The translations under genes and the position numbers were made by a program. A stretch of 24,280 nt of DNA from Rikenellaceae bacterium (GTDB taxonomy: Bacteria; Bacteroidota; Bacteroidia; Bacteroidales; Rikenellaceae): NCBI GenBank assembly GCA_020859875.1, contig JAJBVJ010000268.1, positions 1-24,280 of the forward strand, written 5' to 3'. The notes beneath the pieces are model-generated. The model was not told where the DNA came from and ran no database searches. It saw only the letters and a list, made by a program, of their open reading frames with translations. The number at the start of each line of letters is the position of its first letter. The stretch's first letter is position 1. Positions 1 through 8,180 of the stretch are shown here, one piece after another.

Positions 1-704
1 TTATAGGGGCGTCGTCGGGAATAGGGCGCCAGGCGGCAAGGCTCCTGGCCGCCTCGGGCCGCTACGGCAAAGTCGGCATCACCGCCCGGAGGGAGGAGCT
101 TTTGAGCGAGACGGCTTCCGTTTCGCCGGAGAGGTTCCTGCTGCGGGCTTTCGACCTTGCCGGGGCCGACGGGCCCGATATTCTTGCGGAGTTTTTCGAC
201 CGGGTGGGCGAAGTGTCGCTCATACTGCTTTGCAGCGGCACGGGCCATATCAACGACGCTCTGGCCGCGGGGCCGGAAAGGGAGACCGTGGCACTCAATG
301 TCGATGCCTTTACGCGGGTATGCGTTCACGGCTATAATTATCTGGCCTCGCGCGGGGGCGGTACCCTCGCTGCCGTGACCTCGGTGATGGGGCTTCGCGG
401 GAGCCGCTCGGCCCCGGCATACGCCGCTTCGAAGGCATACCAGATAAATTACTTGGAGGGGCTCCGTCAAAAGGCGTTCAGGGATAGTAGCGGTGTGTAC
501 ATTATGGATATACGGCCCGGGTCGGTCGATACGGCCATGATGAAAGGCGAGGGCCATTTCTGGATTAGCTCCCCGGAAGATGCGGCTCGGTACCTCGTGC
601 GGGCAATCGACAGGGGTAAAAACGTATGTTATGTCTCACCGCGGTGGGGTGTGATCGGAGCATTGATGAAAGGTCTTCCGCGGACTATATATAAAAGGAT
701 GTAA
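1..704 (+). CDS. SDR-family oxidoreductase, 5'-truncated by the window edge
   Basis: This is a classical short-chain dehydrogenase/reductase, an NAD(P)(H)-dependent oxidoreductase with a Rossmann fold. The frame is open from base 3 and begins inside the nucleotide-binding motif, reading IGASSGIGRQAA, so only a few N-terminal residues are missing. A ttg at 102 is not the true start, because the cofactor-binding motif lies upstream in the same frame. The active-site YxxxK motif is YAASK, with Tyr codon 420-422 and Lys codon 432-434, and a Ser-rich TSVMG stretch precedes it. The substrate cannot be told from sequence. The stop (taa, 702-704) overlaps the ATG of the next gene as TAATG, which suggests translational coupling. 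Confidence 0.9.
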   Translation, partial: IGASSGIGRQAARLLAASGRYGKVGITARREELLSETASVSPERFLLRAFDLAGADGPDILAEFFDRVGEVSLILLCSGTGHINDALAAGPERETVALNVDAFTRVCVHGYNYLASRGGGTLAAVTSVMGLRGSRSAPAYAASKAYQINYLEGLRQKAFRDSSGVYIMDIRPGSVDTAMMKGEGHFWISSPEDAARYLVRAIDRGKNVCYVSPRWGVIGALMKGLPRTIYKRM

Positions 705-1885
705 TGAGAGTGAAAAGGATCCCGGTTATGGTCACGATTCTGCTGGCGGCAAATGTGTGCAGCACGTTTGCGGCCTGCCCCAACGGCGGCAGTCCGACGG
801 GGGCGAGGCTACTCGACGTAAAGCCCTCGGCGAATATAACGGGCTTTACGGTCATTCACGGGAGCGCCGGGTCAGAAACGGCGGAATTGGAACTTCTCGC
901 GGTGTGGCTCGACCGGACGGATACCCTTTATTATTTTCCGGAAACAGACAATATTATGGCCGGTTATTTCAACCGGTATATCGAAACCGGGGACGAAGAA
1001 CTGCTCCGGGAGCTGGTATATGACTACCGCTTCAAGGTTCCCCAGGAGGCGAGCGTGGAGACCTTTTGCAAATGGCAGAGGCTCAGGGAGCTCTCGGCGG
1101 GAAAGACTGTTCGGGTGGTAGGCACGGATATTCCGGGTTCCTACCGGTTTGCACTGAGGAAGTTGCGGGAAATATTTCCCGATTCGAGCGATGTCGGCGC
1201 TAAGATAGACCGGTTTCTGGCCGACCCGCGGACAAATTTTGCCATCGGAGCCGAATCGCCGGTAAAGGCACTCGTGGATTCCCTTGCCGCACTGCCCCGA
1301 TACGGGCAGTCGAATCCCGACACAATAGAACCGAACGACGTTTTCACCGGGATTGGCGACACCTACCGGGTGCTGGCGGGGGAGGCGATGCGGGACGAAA
1401 TCAATGCCGGGAACTACAACGCCCTCGAGGAGCGGTATGGCTACCGGGGAAAGCCGCAATTTATCCGGATGGGGGTGTACCATATGATGAAGGAGGGCTT
1501 TCGGGATATGTACCCGGGATTTATGGCGCTGTTGCTCGGCGGGGGTAAATACCCGGCCGGGGAGGTATATATCGTGATGGGGCTTTTGGATGAAAGCCGG
1601 GTGATGGGCCTGCGCCGTTACGCCCCGGACGGGAAGTTCGATGGATGCGGCGTCCAGTCGGACGATCGGTGGACGGCGGGTTATCTGGTCGGGATGCTGG
1701 GATTCGAAGGGTATAGGAACGGGGAACTGACATGGATCGATCTTTCGTCGACGCAGGCCGGCCTCGGCAATATGGACGGCTTCCCCTGGAAGCCGGCTCC
1801 GGGAAAGGTTTTGCGGGACTATGCCGATGCTGTGGTCATAATACACGGTTCCGGTGCCGCCCGCCCGATAGAGGAGATAATGTAG
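704..1885 (+). CDS. Secreted protein resembling the erythromycin esterase (EreA/Tiki-like) fold, active site apparently degenerate
   Basis: This 393-residue protein has an N-terminal export signal (basic MRVKR, hydrophobic core, then TFAAC near residues 21-25). The Cys could be a lipobox Cys, but Phe at -3 is poor, so ordinary periplasmic export is as likely. The first 150 residues follow the order seen in erythromycin-esterase-like proteins: a hydrophobic strand then a G-rich turn and helix (VIHGSAGSETAELE, 50-63), a YYFPE strand (77-80), a YFNRYIETGDEELL helix, a W-x-x-x-R-E segment, and VVGTDIPG (138-145). The usual GExTHG motif is not present: the position where the catalytic His would lie reads Ser or Gly. 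A hydrolase function is therefore not supported. The gene is coupled to the SDR gene by TAATG. The family call is my inference from pattern, not a search. Confidence 0.55.
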   Translation: MRVKRIPVMVTILLAANVCSTFAACPNGGSPTGARLLDVKPSANITGFTVIHGSAGSETAELELLAVWLDRTDTLYYFPETDNIMAGYFNRYIETGDEELLRELVYDYRFKVPQEASVETFCKWQRLRELSAGKTVRVVGTDIPGSYRFALRKLREIFPDSSDVGAKIDRFLADPRTNFAIGAESPVKALVDSLAALPRYGQSNPDTIEPNDVFTGIGDTYRVLAGEAMRDEINAGNYNALEERYGYRGKPQFIRMGVYHMMKEGFRDMYPGFMALLLGGGKYPAGEVYIVMGLLDESRVMGLRRYAPDGKFDGCGVQSDDRWTAGYLVGMLGFEGYRNGELTWIDLSSTQAGLGNMDGFPWKPAPGKVLRDYADAVVIIHGSGAARPIEEIM

Positions 1886-1926
1886 AACGAGACATATATT
1901 ATATTAGGATAAAATATAAGGAAACT

Positions 1927-2535
1927 ATGCTTTTGAAAGACAAACTTAATGACAAGAGGCTTATACTGGCCAGCCGGTCGCCCCGACGGAGAGACCTTCT
2001 GGCCGGATGCGGACTTAAATTCGACATCGCCGACCAGTACGAAGTGGAGGAGGTCTTTCCCGACGACCTCACGGCGGCCGAGGTGCCGGCATACCTGGCA
2101 AAGGTGAAATCGGCCGCTTATCCGGCCAGGCTCGCTCCCGGCGAGATACTGCTCACGGCCGATACGGTGGTACTGCTGGATAACGAGATACTGGGAAAGC
2201 CAGCCGATAAGCAGGAAGCCATTTCGATGCTTTCACGTCTTTCGGGGTGCCGCCATACGGTGGTAACGGGGGTGGCCATACGGTGTACCAAAGCCATGGA
2301 ATGTTTCTCGGTAAAGTCGGATGTGTGGTTCCGCAGGCTTCGGGACGACGAGATCGAATATTACGTGGACAACTTCCTGCCCCTGGACAAGGCCGGGGCA
2401 TACGGCATCCAGGAGTGGATCGGGTATGTGGGGATCGGGCGCATCGAAGGGTCGTTCTACAACGTGATGGGGCTTCCGATCCAGTCGCTTTATGTAAACC
2501 TCGATAAATTTATCGACGACTATATGAGGGGTTGA
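1927..2535 (+). CDS. maf: Maf-family nucleoside triphosphate pyrophosphatase (YhdE-like dTTP/UTP type)
   Basis: This 202-residue protein hydrolyses non-canonical or excess nucleoside triphosphates to monophosphate and pyrophosphate in the cytoplasm. Visible Maf motifs are SRSPRRRDLL (16-25), LTADTVV with the metal/catalytic Asp79, the GKP loop (90-92), and DKAGAYGIQ (154-162) followed by IEGSFYNVMGLP (173-184). The last pair matches the dTTP/UTP-specific YhdE branch better than the m7GTP-specific YceF branch; this is family knowledge applied by eye. The frame is open back to 1732, but the ATG at 1927 is chosen because Maf homology starts a few residues later and the upstream part overlaps the preceding gene in a non-homologous frame. 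A 41-base AT-rich gap separates it from the upstream gene. Confidence 0.93.
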   Translation: MLLKDKLNDKRLILASRSPRRRDLLAGCGLKFDIADQYEVEEVFPDDLTAAEVPAYLAKVKSAAYPARLAPGEILLTADTVVLLDNEILGKPADKQEAISMLSRLSGCRHTVVTGVAIRCTKAMECFSVKSDVWFRRLRDDEIEYYVDNFLPLDKAGAYGIQEWIGYVGIGRIEGSFYNVMGLPIQSLYVNLDKFIDDYMRG

Positions 2536-2816
2536 CCCCGTTCTTATCTTTTTTTACAGGGGCCGGATGCGGCCGATTCCGGAAAGAGAAGGCCTGGATC
2601 GCCTCCGCCGCGCGCCGGGGCTGGAAATCCCTCCGGACCAAAGGACGAAACGAAACGGGTGGCCGCGAATACCGCGGTGGGGCGGGGGAATCATCGCTGG
2701 CGGTGTGCACGTGGTTTTTAGCGGGCATCGGCAGGCTCCGCTCACCCCGCGGCCGGAGGTTCGGGGTGCGGATGGAAATGAATATTATGTAACTCTACTT
2801 ACCTGAAATAATCGCA
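2536..2816. other. Intergenic stretch with no recognisable gene
   Basis: This 281-base gap lies between maf and the S46 peptidase gene. It starts with a T-rich run (TATCTTTT at 2545-2552) inside a possible CCCC...GGGG hairpin, which might end maf transcription, and continues as GC-rich sequence. Short overlapping open frames exist on both strands, but none has a convincing start, hydrophobic pattern or family motif. No good TTTG/TAnnTTTG promoter was found for the peptidase gene. Confidence 0.4.
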
Positions 2817-4895
2817 ATGAAAATGAACAGGAAGATAATAATCCTTTCGGGGGCGCTGGCCGCCCTGTTTTCCACGGCGCGGGCCGACGAGGGGATGTGG
2901 CTCCCGAAGCTGGTCGGTGAGCGCATAGAAGATATGCGGGCCAAGGGCTTTATGCTCACGGCCGCGGACGTTTACAGCGAGGCGGAGCCCTCGATGAAGG
3001 ATGCCGTCGTAAAGTTCGGACGGGGGTGTACCGGAGAGCTGATCTCCCCGGAGGGTCTCCTTGTAACCAACCACCACTGCGGTTACAGCCAGATACAGCG
3101 CCACAGCACGGTGGGGAGCAATTTTCTCGAAAACGGCTTCTGGGCGATGAGCCGCGCGGAGGAACTTCCGAACCCGGGGCTGGAAGTTACCTTCCTCGTG
3201 CGGATGGAGGATGTTACCGACAGGGTGCTGGCCGGGACGGAAAGGGCGTCCGGCCCGCAGTTCGACTCGCTGGTGAAAGCCAATATCGAATCGATCGTCG
3301 ATCAGGCGGAAGAGGGGACGCACTACAAAGCCTCCGTCTCGAAATTCTACTACGGCAACCGCTACTGGCTCTATGTCAATGAAATATTTACCGACGTGCG
3401 GCTCGTGGGGGCGCCGCCCTCGGCGATCGGGAAATTCGGCGGGGATACCGACAACTGGATGTGGCCGCGCCACACGGGGGATTTTTCGCTCTTCCGCATC
3501 TATGCCGGGCCCGACAACAAACCGGCCGATTACAGCCCGGACAACGTTCCCTACCGGCCCGAACGATATTTCCCCGTCTCTACCCGGGGGGTCTCGGAAG
3601 GAGACTTTACGATGGTCTACGGCTTCCCGGGATCAACGCAGCAGTTTATCACCTCAGACGCTGTGCGCCAGGTGGTCGATTATTTCAACCCCTTCCGGAT
3701 AGAGGTGCGCACCCGTCGGTTGGGGATCATAGAGGATGCGTGGAAAGATTCCGAAAGGCTCCGCATCGCCTATGCGGCGAAACATTCGGGGATCGCCAAT
3801 GCCTGGAAAAAGTGGCAGGGTGAAAGTCTCGGCCTGCGGAGAGTGGGCACGGTCGAAAAGAAACGGCTTCTGGAAGCATGTTTCGAGGAGTGGGCCCTCG
3901 GGAACCCTGAATATGAAGGAATAACTTACAGGCTTGCAGAATTTTACGATAAAACGATCCCCTGCTTCCATATGAGGGACATCTATAACGAGACGCTCCG
4001 TGCGATCGAACTGGTAGGATTTGCGGCAAAACTTGCCGGCCCGGATATAACGCCCGGGGACGGCCTGCCCCGCTGGGCGGAGGAGTTCTATGAAGATTAC
4101 GATACAACCATCGACAAGCGCATGGCCCGATACCTGTTGGGTAAGTATCTGGAGAACACCCCGGAGGAGTTCCGTTGCGAGCTTCTGGCCGGCCTTGCGG
4201 CCGGCGATGCGGAGCAGTTCGTGGAGGATCTCTACCGGCAGACCCGTATACTGTCTCCCGAGGCGGTCGGCCGGGCCCTCTCGGGCGAGGAGAGCTGGGA
4301 GGTGTTTACGGAAAACGATCCGGCGATCCGCTTTTACAGGGCCGTCGATGCGTCGTTTAAAGAGAAGCTCGATGCACGCGCATACCTTGCCCGGGCCGAT
4401 TCGCTCTACAAGATATGGGTGCGCGGGCTGATGGAATATAGGGAGGAAACGGGCTCGCGGGAAGATTTCTTTCCCGACGCGAATTTGACGCTCCGTTTCG
4501 CCTACGGCAGGGTGGAAGGTTACCGGCCGGAGGATGCCGTGTGGCACCACCCCTTCTCGAGTGTGGCCGGAATATTGGAAAAATACCGCACAGGGATAGA
4601 GGATTACTCCCTTACGGGTGATCTTCCGGATATATTCGAAGCCAACCCCGGGGTGCCGGTGAATTTCCTTGCGAGCAACCATACCACGGGAGGCAACTCC
4701 GGAAGCCCCGTAATCAACGGCCGGGGAGAACTGGTGGGTATCAATTTCGACCGCACATGGTACAGTACCCTGAGCGACATCGAGTTCGACCCCGACATTT
4801 GCCGGAATATCTCGCTGGACGTTCGATATATGCTGTTTGTGATCGACCGGGTCGGCGGGGCCTCGTACCTGATCGACGAAATGACACTTCGGTAG
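2817..4895 (+). CDS. S46-family dipeptidyl peptidase, DPP11-type (acidic P1 preference predicted)
   Basis: This 692-residue periplasmic serine exopeptidase removes dipeptides from peptide N-termini and supports amino-acid use by asaccharolytic Bacteroidota. A signal peptide (MKMNRK plus hydrophobic core, cleavage near residue 23) is visible. The chymotrypsin-like triad fits His87 in TNHHCGY, Asp222 in RHTGDFS and Ser628 in GGNSGSPV. Arg646 in NFDR lies 18 residues after the catalytic Ser. In characterised enzymes the equivalent position is Gly673 in DPP7 (hydrophobic P1) and Arg673 in DPP11 (Asp/Glu P1), also 18 after Ser655. The call is therefore DPP11-like. The length is close to the family norm of about 700-720. 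The gene stands alone, with gaps on both sides. Confidence 0.94.
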   Translation: MKMNRKIIILSGALAALFSTARADEGMWLPKLVGERIEDMRAKGFMLTAADVYSEAEPSMKDAVVKFGRGCTGELISPEGLLVTNHHCGYSQIQRHSTVGSNFLENGFWAMSRAEELPNPGLEVTFLVRMEDVTDRVLAGTERASGPQFDSLVKANIESIVDQAEEGTHYKASVSKFYYGNRYWLYVNEIFTDVRLVGAPPSAIGKFGGDTDNWMWPRHTGDFSLFRIYAGPDNKPADYSPDNVPYRPERYFPVSTRGVSEGDFTMVYGFPGSTQQFITSDAVRQVVDYFNPFRIEVRTRRLGIIEDAWKDSERLRIAYAAKHSGIANAWKKWQGESLGLRRVGTVEKKRLLEACFEEWALGNPEYEGITYRLAEFYDKTIPCFHMRDIYNETLRAIELVGFAAKLAGPDITPGDGLPRWAEEFYEDYDTTIDKRMARYLLGKYLENTPEEFRCELLAGLAAGDAEQFVEDLYRQTRILSPEAVGRALSGEESWEVFTENDPAIRFYRAVDASFKEKLDARAYLARADSLYKIWVRGLMEYREETGSREDFFPDANLTLRFAYGRVEGYRPEDAVWHHPFSSVAGILEKYRTGIEDYSLTGDLPDIFEANPGVPVNFLASNHTTGGNSGSPVINGRGELVGINFDRTWYSTLSDIEFDPDICRNISLDVRYMLFVIDRVGGASYLIDEMTLR

Positions 4896-4976
4896 TGCCC
4901 TTTCGGTCGAGGGCCGTAAAGCGGGCGTGGTATGTTATGTGGAGATTGATTATCTTTACGGCTTAAACGGATCGTT

Positions 4977-5987
4977 ATGGGTTTATTCGATATTTTCAAA
5001 AAACAGAAGAGCGAGCAGGCGCAGACTCTTTCGGACGGCGAAAAGCTGGAGGCCGAGCAGCGCGAAAGGCGTGACCTGTCGGCCGGCCTCGAAAAGACCA
5101 AAGAGGGGATATTCGGGAAGCTGGCCAGGGCCGTTGCGGGGAAGTCGAAGGTGGACGAGCAGGTGCTGGACTCCCTCGAGGAGATACTTATAACCTCGGA
5201 CGTAGGGGTCGACACGACGGTGAGGATCATCGAGCGGATCGAAAAGCGGGTAGCCCGCGACAAATATATGAACTCCGACGAGCTGCAGGGAATCCTGCGC
5301 GAAGAGATCGCCGGTCTTTTGCAGGATGCCGAGAAGAGCGACGAGGCATTCGGGCTCGATTTCCGGGAGGGCGAACCCTATGTGGTTATGGTGGTGGGAG
5401 TGAACGGGGTCGGTAAGACCACGACCATCGGCAAGCTCGCCGCCCAGCTCGTAAAGGCGGGCAGGAAGGTTTACATCGGGGCGGCCGATACGTTTCGCGC
5501 CGCAGCGATAGACCAGCTGCAGGTTTGGGCCGATCGGGCGGGGGCCGTGATGGTGCGGCAGGATATGGGTTCCGACCCGGCTTCGGTAGCCTTCGATACG
5601 CTGAAGTCGGCCGTGGCAAACCACGCCGACGTGGTGCTGATAGATACGGCCGGGAGGCTTCACAATAAGGTGGGGCTTATGAACGAGCTCTCGAAAATAC
5701 GAAATGTGATGGCCAAGGTGATCCCTTCGGCGCCCCACGAGGTGATGCTCGTGCTGGACGGGAGTACGGGTCAAAATGCCTTCGAGCAGGCCAAGCAGTT
5801 CACACAGGCCACCCGGGTCTCATCGCTGGCCATCACCAAGCTCGACGGCACGGCCAAGGGCGGGGTGGTTATCGGTATCAGCGACCAGTTCAGCATACCC
5901 GTGCGGTATATCGGGATAGGGGAGGGCATAGACCAGCTCCGTATCTTCGACCGCCGGGAGTTCGTAGACGCCCTTTTCGGGGAGTGA
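4977..5987 (+). CDS. ftsY: Signal recognition particle receptor FtsY
   Basis: This SRP GTPase docks ribosome-SRP complexes at the inner membrane for co-translational insertion. It has 336 residues. A short N-terminal acidic A region (about residues 1-40) precedes the helical N domain (about 40-125). The G domain shows G1 GVNGVGKT (141-148), DTFRAAAIDQL (171-181), DTAGR (223-227) and TKLDG (287-291), followed by GIGEGIDQL (313-321) near the C-terminus. The A region is short, as is common outside the enterobacteria. No Shine-Dalgarno sequence precedes the ATG at 4977. An imperfect -7 box, TATCTTTA, lies at 4951-4958 without a clear -33 element. A DUF4919-like gene and rimO follow closely on the same strand and may be co-transcribed. 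Confidence 0.97.
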   Translation: MGLFDIFKKQKSEQAQTLSDGEKLEAEQRERRDLSAGLEKTKEGIFGKLARAVAGKSKVDEQVLDSLEEILITSDVGVDTTVRIIERIEKRVARDKYMNSDELQGILREEIAGLLQDAEKSDEAFGLDFREGEPYVVMVVGVNGVGKTTTIGKLAAQLVKAGRKVYIGAADTFRAAAIDQLQVWADRAGAVMVRQDMGSDPASVAFDTLKSAVANHADVVLIDTAGRLHNKVGLMNELSKIRNVMAKVIPSAPHEVMLVLDGSTGQNAFEQAKQFTQATRVSSLAITKLDGTAKGGVVIGISDQFSIPVRYIGIGEGIDQLRIFDRREFVDALFGE

Positions 5988-5999
5988 TCCGGTTATAAA

Positions 6000-6747
6000 A
6001 TGGGAAGATTTTTCGCCGGGCCGATATTTTTTTCCTGCCTCTGTACGGCTGCCTGCATGGCGGCGGAGCCGCAGGAGGTGACCCTTGCCGACATCGAAGC
6101 GTTCGTTTCGGTCGAGGGTAACTACGGGGAGCTTCTGGAGCGCTTCCTGGCGGACGATCCGACATTATCGCCCCGCGAGTTCGCCCTGGTCTATTACGGC
6201 TTCTCCTTCACCGACGGGTATTCTCCCTTTTCGACCCAGCGGGTGCTGGAATATATGCCCCGTGAGTGGTACACCGATGAGGATTTGGACAGGTGCATGG
6301 AGGTATGCCTCGGTTACCTCGGGCGCGAGCCGGTCTCCATAGGGGGGGCTTTCCACCTATATCCGCCTGCACGGCTGGCTGGAGGGGACTGCTCCGCCGC
6401 CGTTTTACCAACATAGAAAAAGCGCCCTTATCCGGGCGGTGGAGCGCAGCGGGGACGGGAGCCTCAGTAAACCCTACCAGATAGTGTTCCTTAGGGATGC
6501 CCTCGAGATTTTATCTTCTGACATGCCGGTATTTTTGCTCGAAGAGGGTGTCGAGGATGGCCGTCTCTATTTAAGGGGCGGGATAGTAAACGAGCCGGGC
6601 GACCGGACGGTAAGAGAGGCGTGGTTCGCTTTCGATCTGTGCTGCCAGAAGGTGGAGGATCTGCAGGAACTCTTTTTCGACGATGATGGTCGGCCGGCAA
6701 AAATACGCAACGAGTACGATTGGGCAGGATGGGAGCAGTCAAATTAA
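6000..6747 (+). pseudogene. DUF4919-like secreted protein, interrupted by a +1 frameshift in a G7 run
   Basis: The first frame (6000-6416) encodes a signal peptide (MGRFFAGPIFFSCLCTAACMAA) and a helical N-terminal half containing ERFLADDPTLSPREFALVYYGFSF. It then runs into unrelated sequence and stops at 6416. The continuation lies in the next frame: from 6343 it reads GGLSTYIRLHGWLEG, then HRKSALIRAVERSGDGSLSKPYQIVFL, and ends with EQSN at 6747. The ERFL..YYG half and the AVERSGDGS half are both pieces of the DUF4919 pattern. Removing one G from the seven at 6342-6348 would give a single 248-residue protein. The function of DUF4919 proteins is unknown. The gene sits 12 bases after ftsY and 13 before rimO. 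It may be a true pseudogene, a phase-variable gene or a sequencing error. Confidence 0.75.
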
Positions 6748-6760
6748 GGAAAGGGGATAA

Positions 6761-8062
6761 GTGAAGAAAAAAATAAATGTGATAACCCTCGGTTGCTCTA
6801 AAAATGTTGTGGATTCCGAGAAAGTGATGGCCCAGCTTGCAGCAGGCGGATGGGAGGTGGTGCACGATAGCGACGAGAGCTCCGATGTGGTGGTGGTAAA
6901 TACGTGCGGTTTTATAGGGGATGCCAAGCAGGAATCCATAGATACGATACTTCGGTGTGCGGCTGCAAAGCAGGCGGGGTTCATCGAAAAACTCTATGTC
7001 ATAGGGTGCCTGAGCGAAAGGTACCGCGACGAGCTGAAAGAGGAAATTCCCGAGGTGGACGAATATTTCGGGGCGCGGGATTTTACACAGGTCGTCCAAA
7101 GCCTCGGGTGTGCATGGCGCACCGACCTTATCGGAGAGCGAAGGCTCACCACCCCGCCCCATTACGCCTACCTTAAAATATCGGAAGGCTGCGACCGCAA
7201 ATGCGGCTTCTGCGCCATTCCGCTGATCCGGGGGTCGCACGTAACGGTGCCGATGGAGGAGCTCGAGGCCGAGGCGCGGACGCTCGCGGCCCGGGGTGTC
7301 CGGGAGTTGATTGTCATCGCCCAGGATACCACCTATTACGGCATAGACCTCTACGGCGAGCGGAAGCTGGGTGAGCTGCTTCGCCGGCTTTGCCGGATCG
7401 ACGGTCTGGAGTGGATAAGGCTCCATTACGCCTATCCAGCGGGATTCCCCCTGGATGTGATCGATCTGATTGCCACCGAACCCAAGATTTGCGAATATCT
7501 CGACATCCCGCTCCAGCACATATCCGATTCGCAGCTGCGGAGTATGAGGCGGGGCGGCAGCAAGGAAGAGACACTCGGGCTGGTGGAACGTTTGAGGAAA
7601 AATATTCCCGGACTCGTACTTCGCACCACCCTCCTGACGGGGTACCCGTCAGAGACGGAAGAGGATTTCCGCGAGCTGGAGGATTTCGTCCGGCAGGTGC
7701 GTTTTGACCGGCTCGGAGTTTTCGCATACAGCCAGGAGGAGGGAACCCACTCGGGAGAAAACCTCCGGGACGACGTCCCCGAAGAGGTGAAGGGCCGAAG
7801 GGTGGAGAGAATCATGGAATTGCAGCGGGAAATTTCGCGGGAGAACAATCTGGCCCGGGTGGGGCGAACGGAACCCGTTATCGTAGACCGCCTGGAAGAA
7901 AATACGATCGTGTGCCGCGGACGGGGAGATTCCCCGGAGGTAGACCAGGAGATATATGTGAGCAGGGATGGTATCGGGGAACCGCCCGCTCCCGGGACTT
8001 TCGTCCGGGTCGGGATCACCTCTGCCGGGGATTACGAACTTTACGGGCGTATCGTCCGTTAA
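6761..8062 (+). CDS. rimO: Ribosomal protein uS12 methylthiotransferase RimO
   Basis: This radical-SAM enzyme adds a methylthio group to the conserved Asp of ribosomal protein uS12. In the 433-residue product the N-terminal UPF0004 domain supplies Cys12 (LGCSKN), Cys49 (NTCGF) and Cys83 (GCLSERY) for the auxiliary cluster. The radical-SAM cluster is C144-x3-C148-x2-C151 (CDRKCGFC). A C-terminal TRAM-like segment occupies about the last 65 residues. LGCSKNVVDSE and the absence of a tRNA-type ending separate RimO from MiaB. The start is GTG at 6761, preceded by the purine-rich GGAAAGGGG. Proximity to ftsY is a common arrangement in Bacteroidota. Confidence 0.96.
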   Translation: MKKKINVITLGCSKNVVDSEKVMAQLAAGGWEVVHDSDESSDVVVVNTCGFIGDAKQESIDTILRCAAAKQAGFIEKLYVIGCLSERYRDELKEEIPEVDEYFGARDFTQVVQSLGCAWRTDLIGERRLTTPPHYAYLKISEGCDRKCGFCAIPLIRGSHVTVPMEELEAEARTLAARGVRELIVIAQDTTYYGIDLYGERKLGELLRRLCRIDGLEWIRLHYAYPAGFPLDVIDLIATEPKICEYLDIPLQHISDSQLRSMRRGGSKEETLGLVERLRKNIPGLVLRTTLLTGYPSETEEDFRELEDFVRQVRFDRLGVFAYSQEEGTHSGENLRDDVPEEVKGRRVERIMELQREISRENNLARVGRTEPVIVDRLEENTIVCRGRGDSPEVDQEIYVSRDGIGEPPAPGTFVRVGITSAGDYELYGRIVR

Positions 8063-8110
8063 AAATCGCCCGGTATTAAACCGGCCGGCGGGCGAGGCGA
8101 ACCAGATCCC

Positions 8111-8142
8111 TTTTGACATAGCGTAAAAAATTATTATCTTTG
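8111..8142 (+). promoter_or_regulatory. Bacteroidota-type promoter for the coiled-coil/zapA region
   Basis: TTTTG at 8111-8115, a 19-base spacer, and TATCTTTG at 8135-8142 match the TTTG/TAnnTTTG consensus of the primary sigma factor of Bacteroidota. Transcription would start near 8148-8150, so the ATG at 8145 cannot be the translation start of the following gene and the GTG at 8181 is preferred. Confidence 0.8.
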
Positions 8143-8180
8143 GGATGTGTATTTCCCCTGATACTTTGGAAGGGGTAATT

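Noticed and set aside
872..1846. 324-codon frame antisense to the EreA-like gene
   Set aside because: The + strand frame has a signal peptide, coupling to the upstream gene and family-like pattern; the antisense frame is low-complexity and motif-free.
1732..1926. N-terminal extension of Maf
   Set aside because: It overlaps the preceding gene in another frame, shows no Maf similarity, and a suitable ATG at 1927 begins just before the homology.
2532..2806. Small + strand frames between maf and the S46 peptidase
   Set aside because: They are Arg/Gly-rich translations of GC-rich DNA, mutually overlapping, without ribosome sites or motifs.
3654..4682. 342-codon frame antisense to the S46 peptidase gene
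   Set aside because: It lies wholly inside a gene with intact catalytic motifs and has no recognisable domain.
4951..4958. TATCTTTA as the ftsY promoter
   Set aside because: The last base deviates from TAnnTTTG and no TTTG is found 19-21 bases upstream, so it is noted in the ftsY entry but not listed as a promoter.
8066..8095. GC-rich hairpin after rimO as a terminator
   Set aside because: Only about 5 bp pair well around an ATTAA loop and no T-tract follows.
8145..8180. ATG 8145 as start of the coiled-coil protein
   Set aside because: It lies 3 bases after the promoter -7 box, before the expected transcription start; GTG 8181 has a ribosome site.
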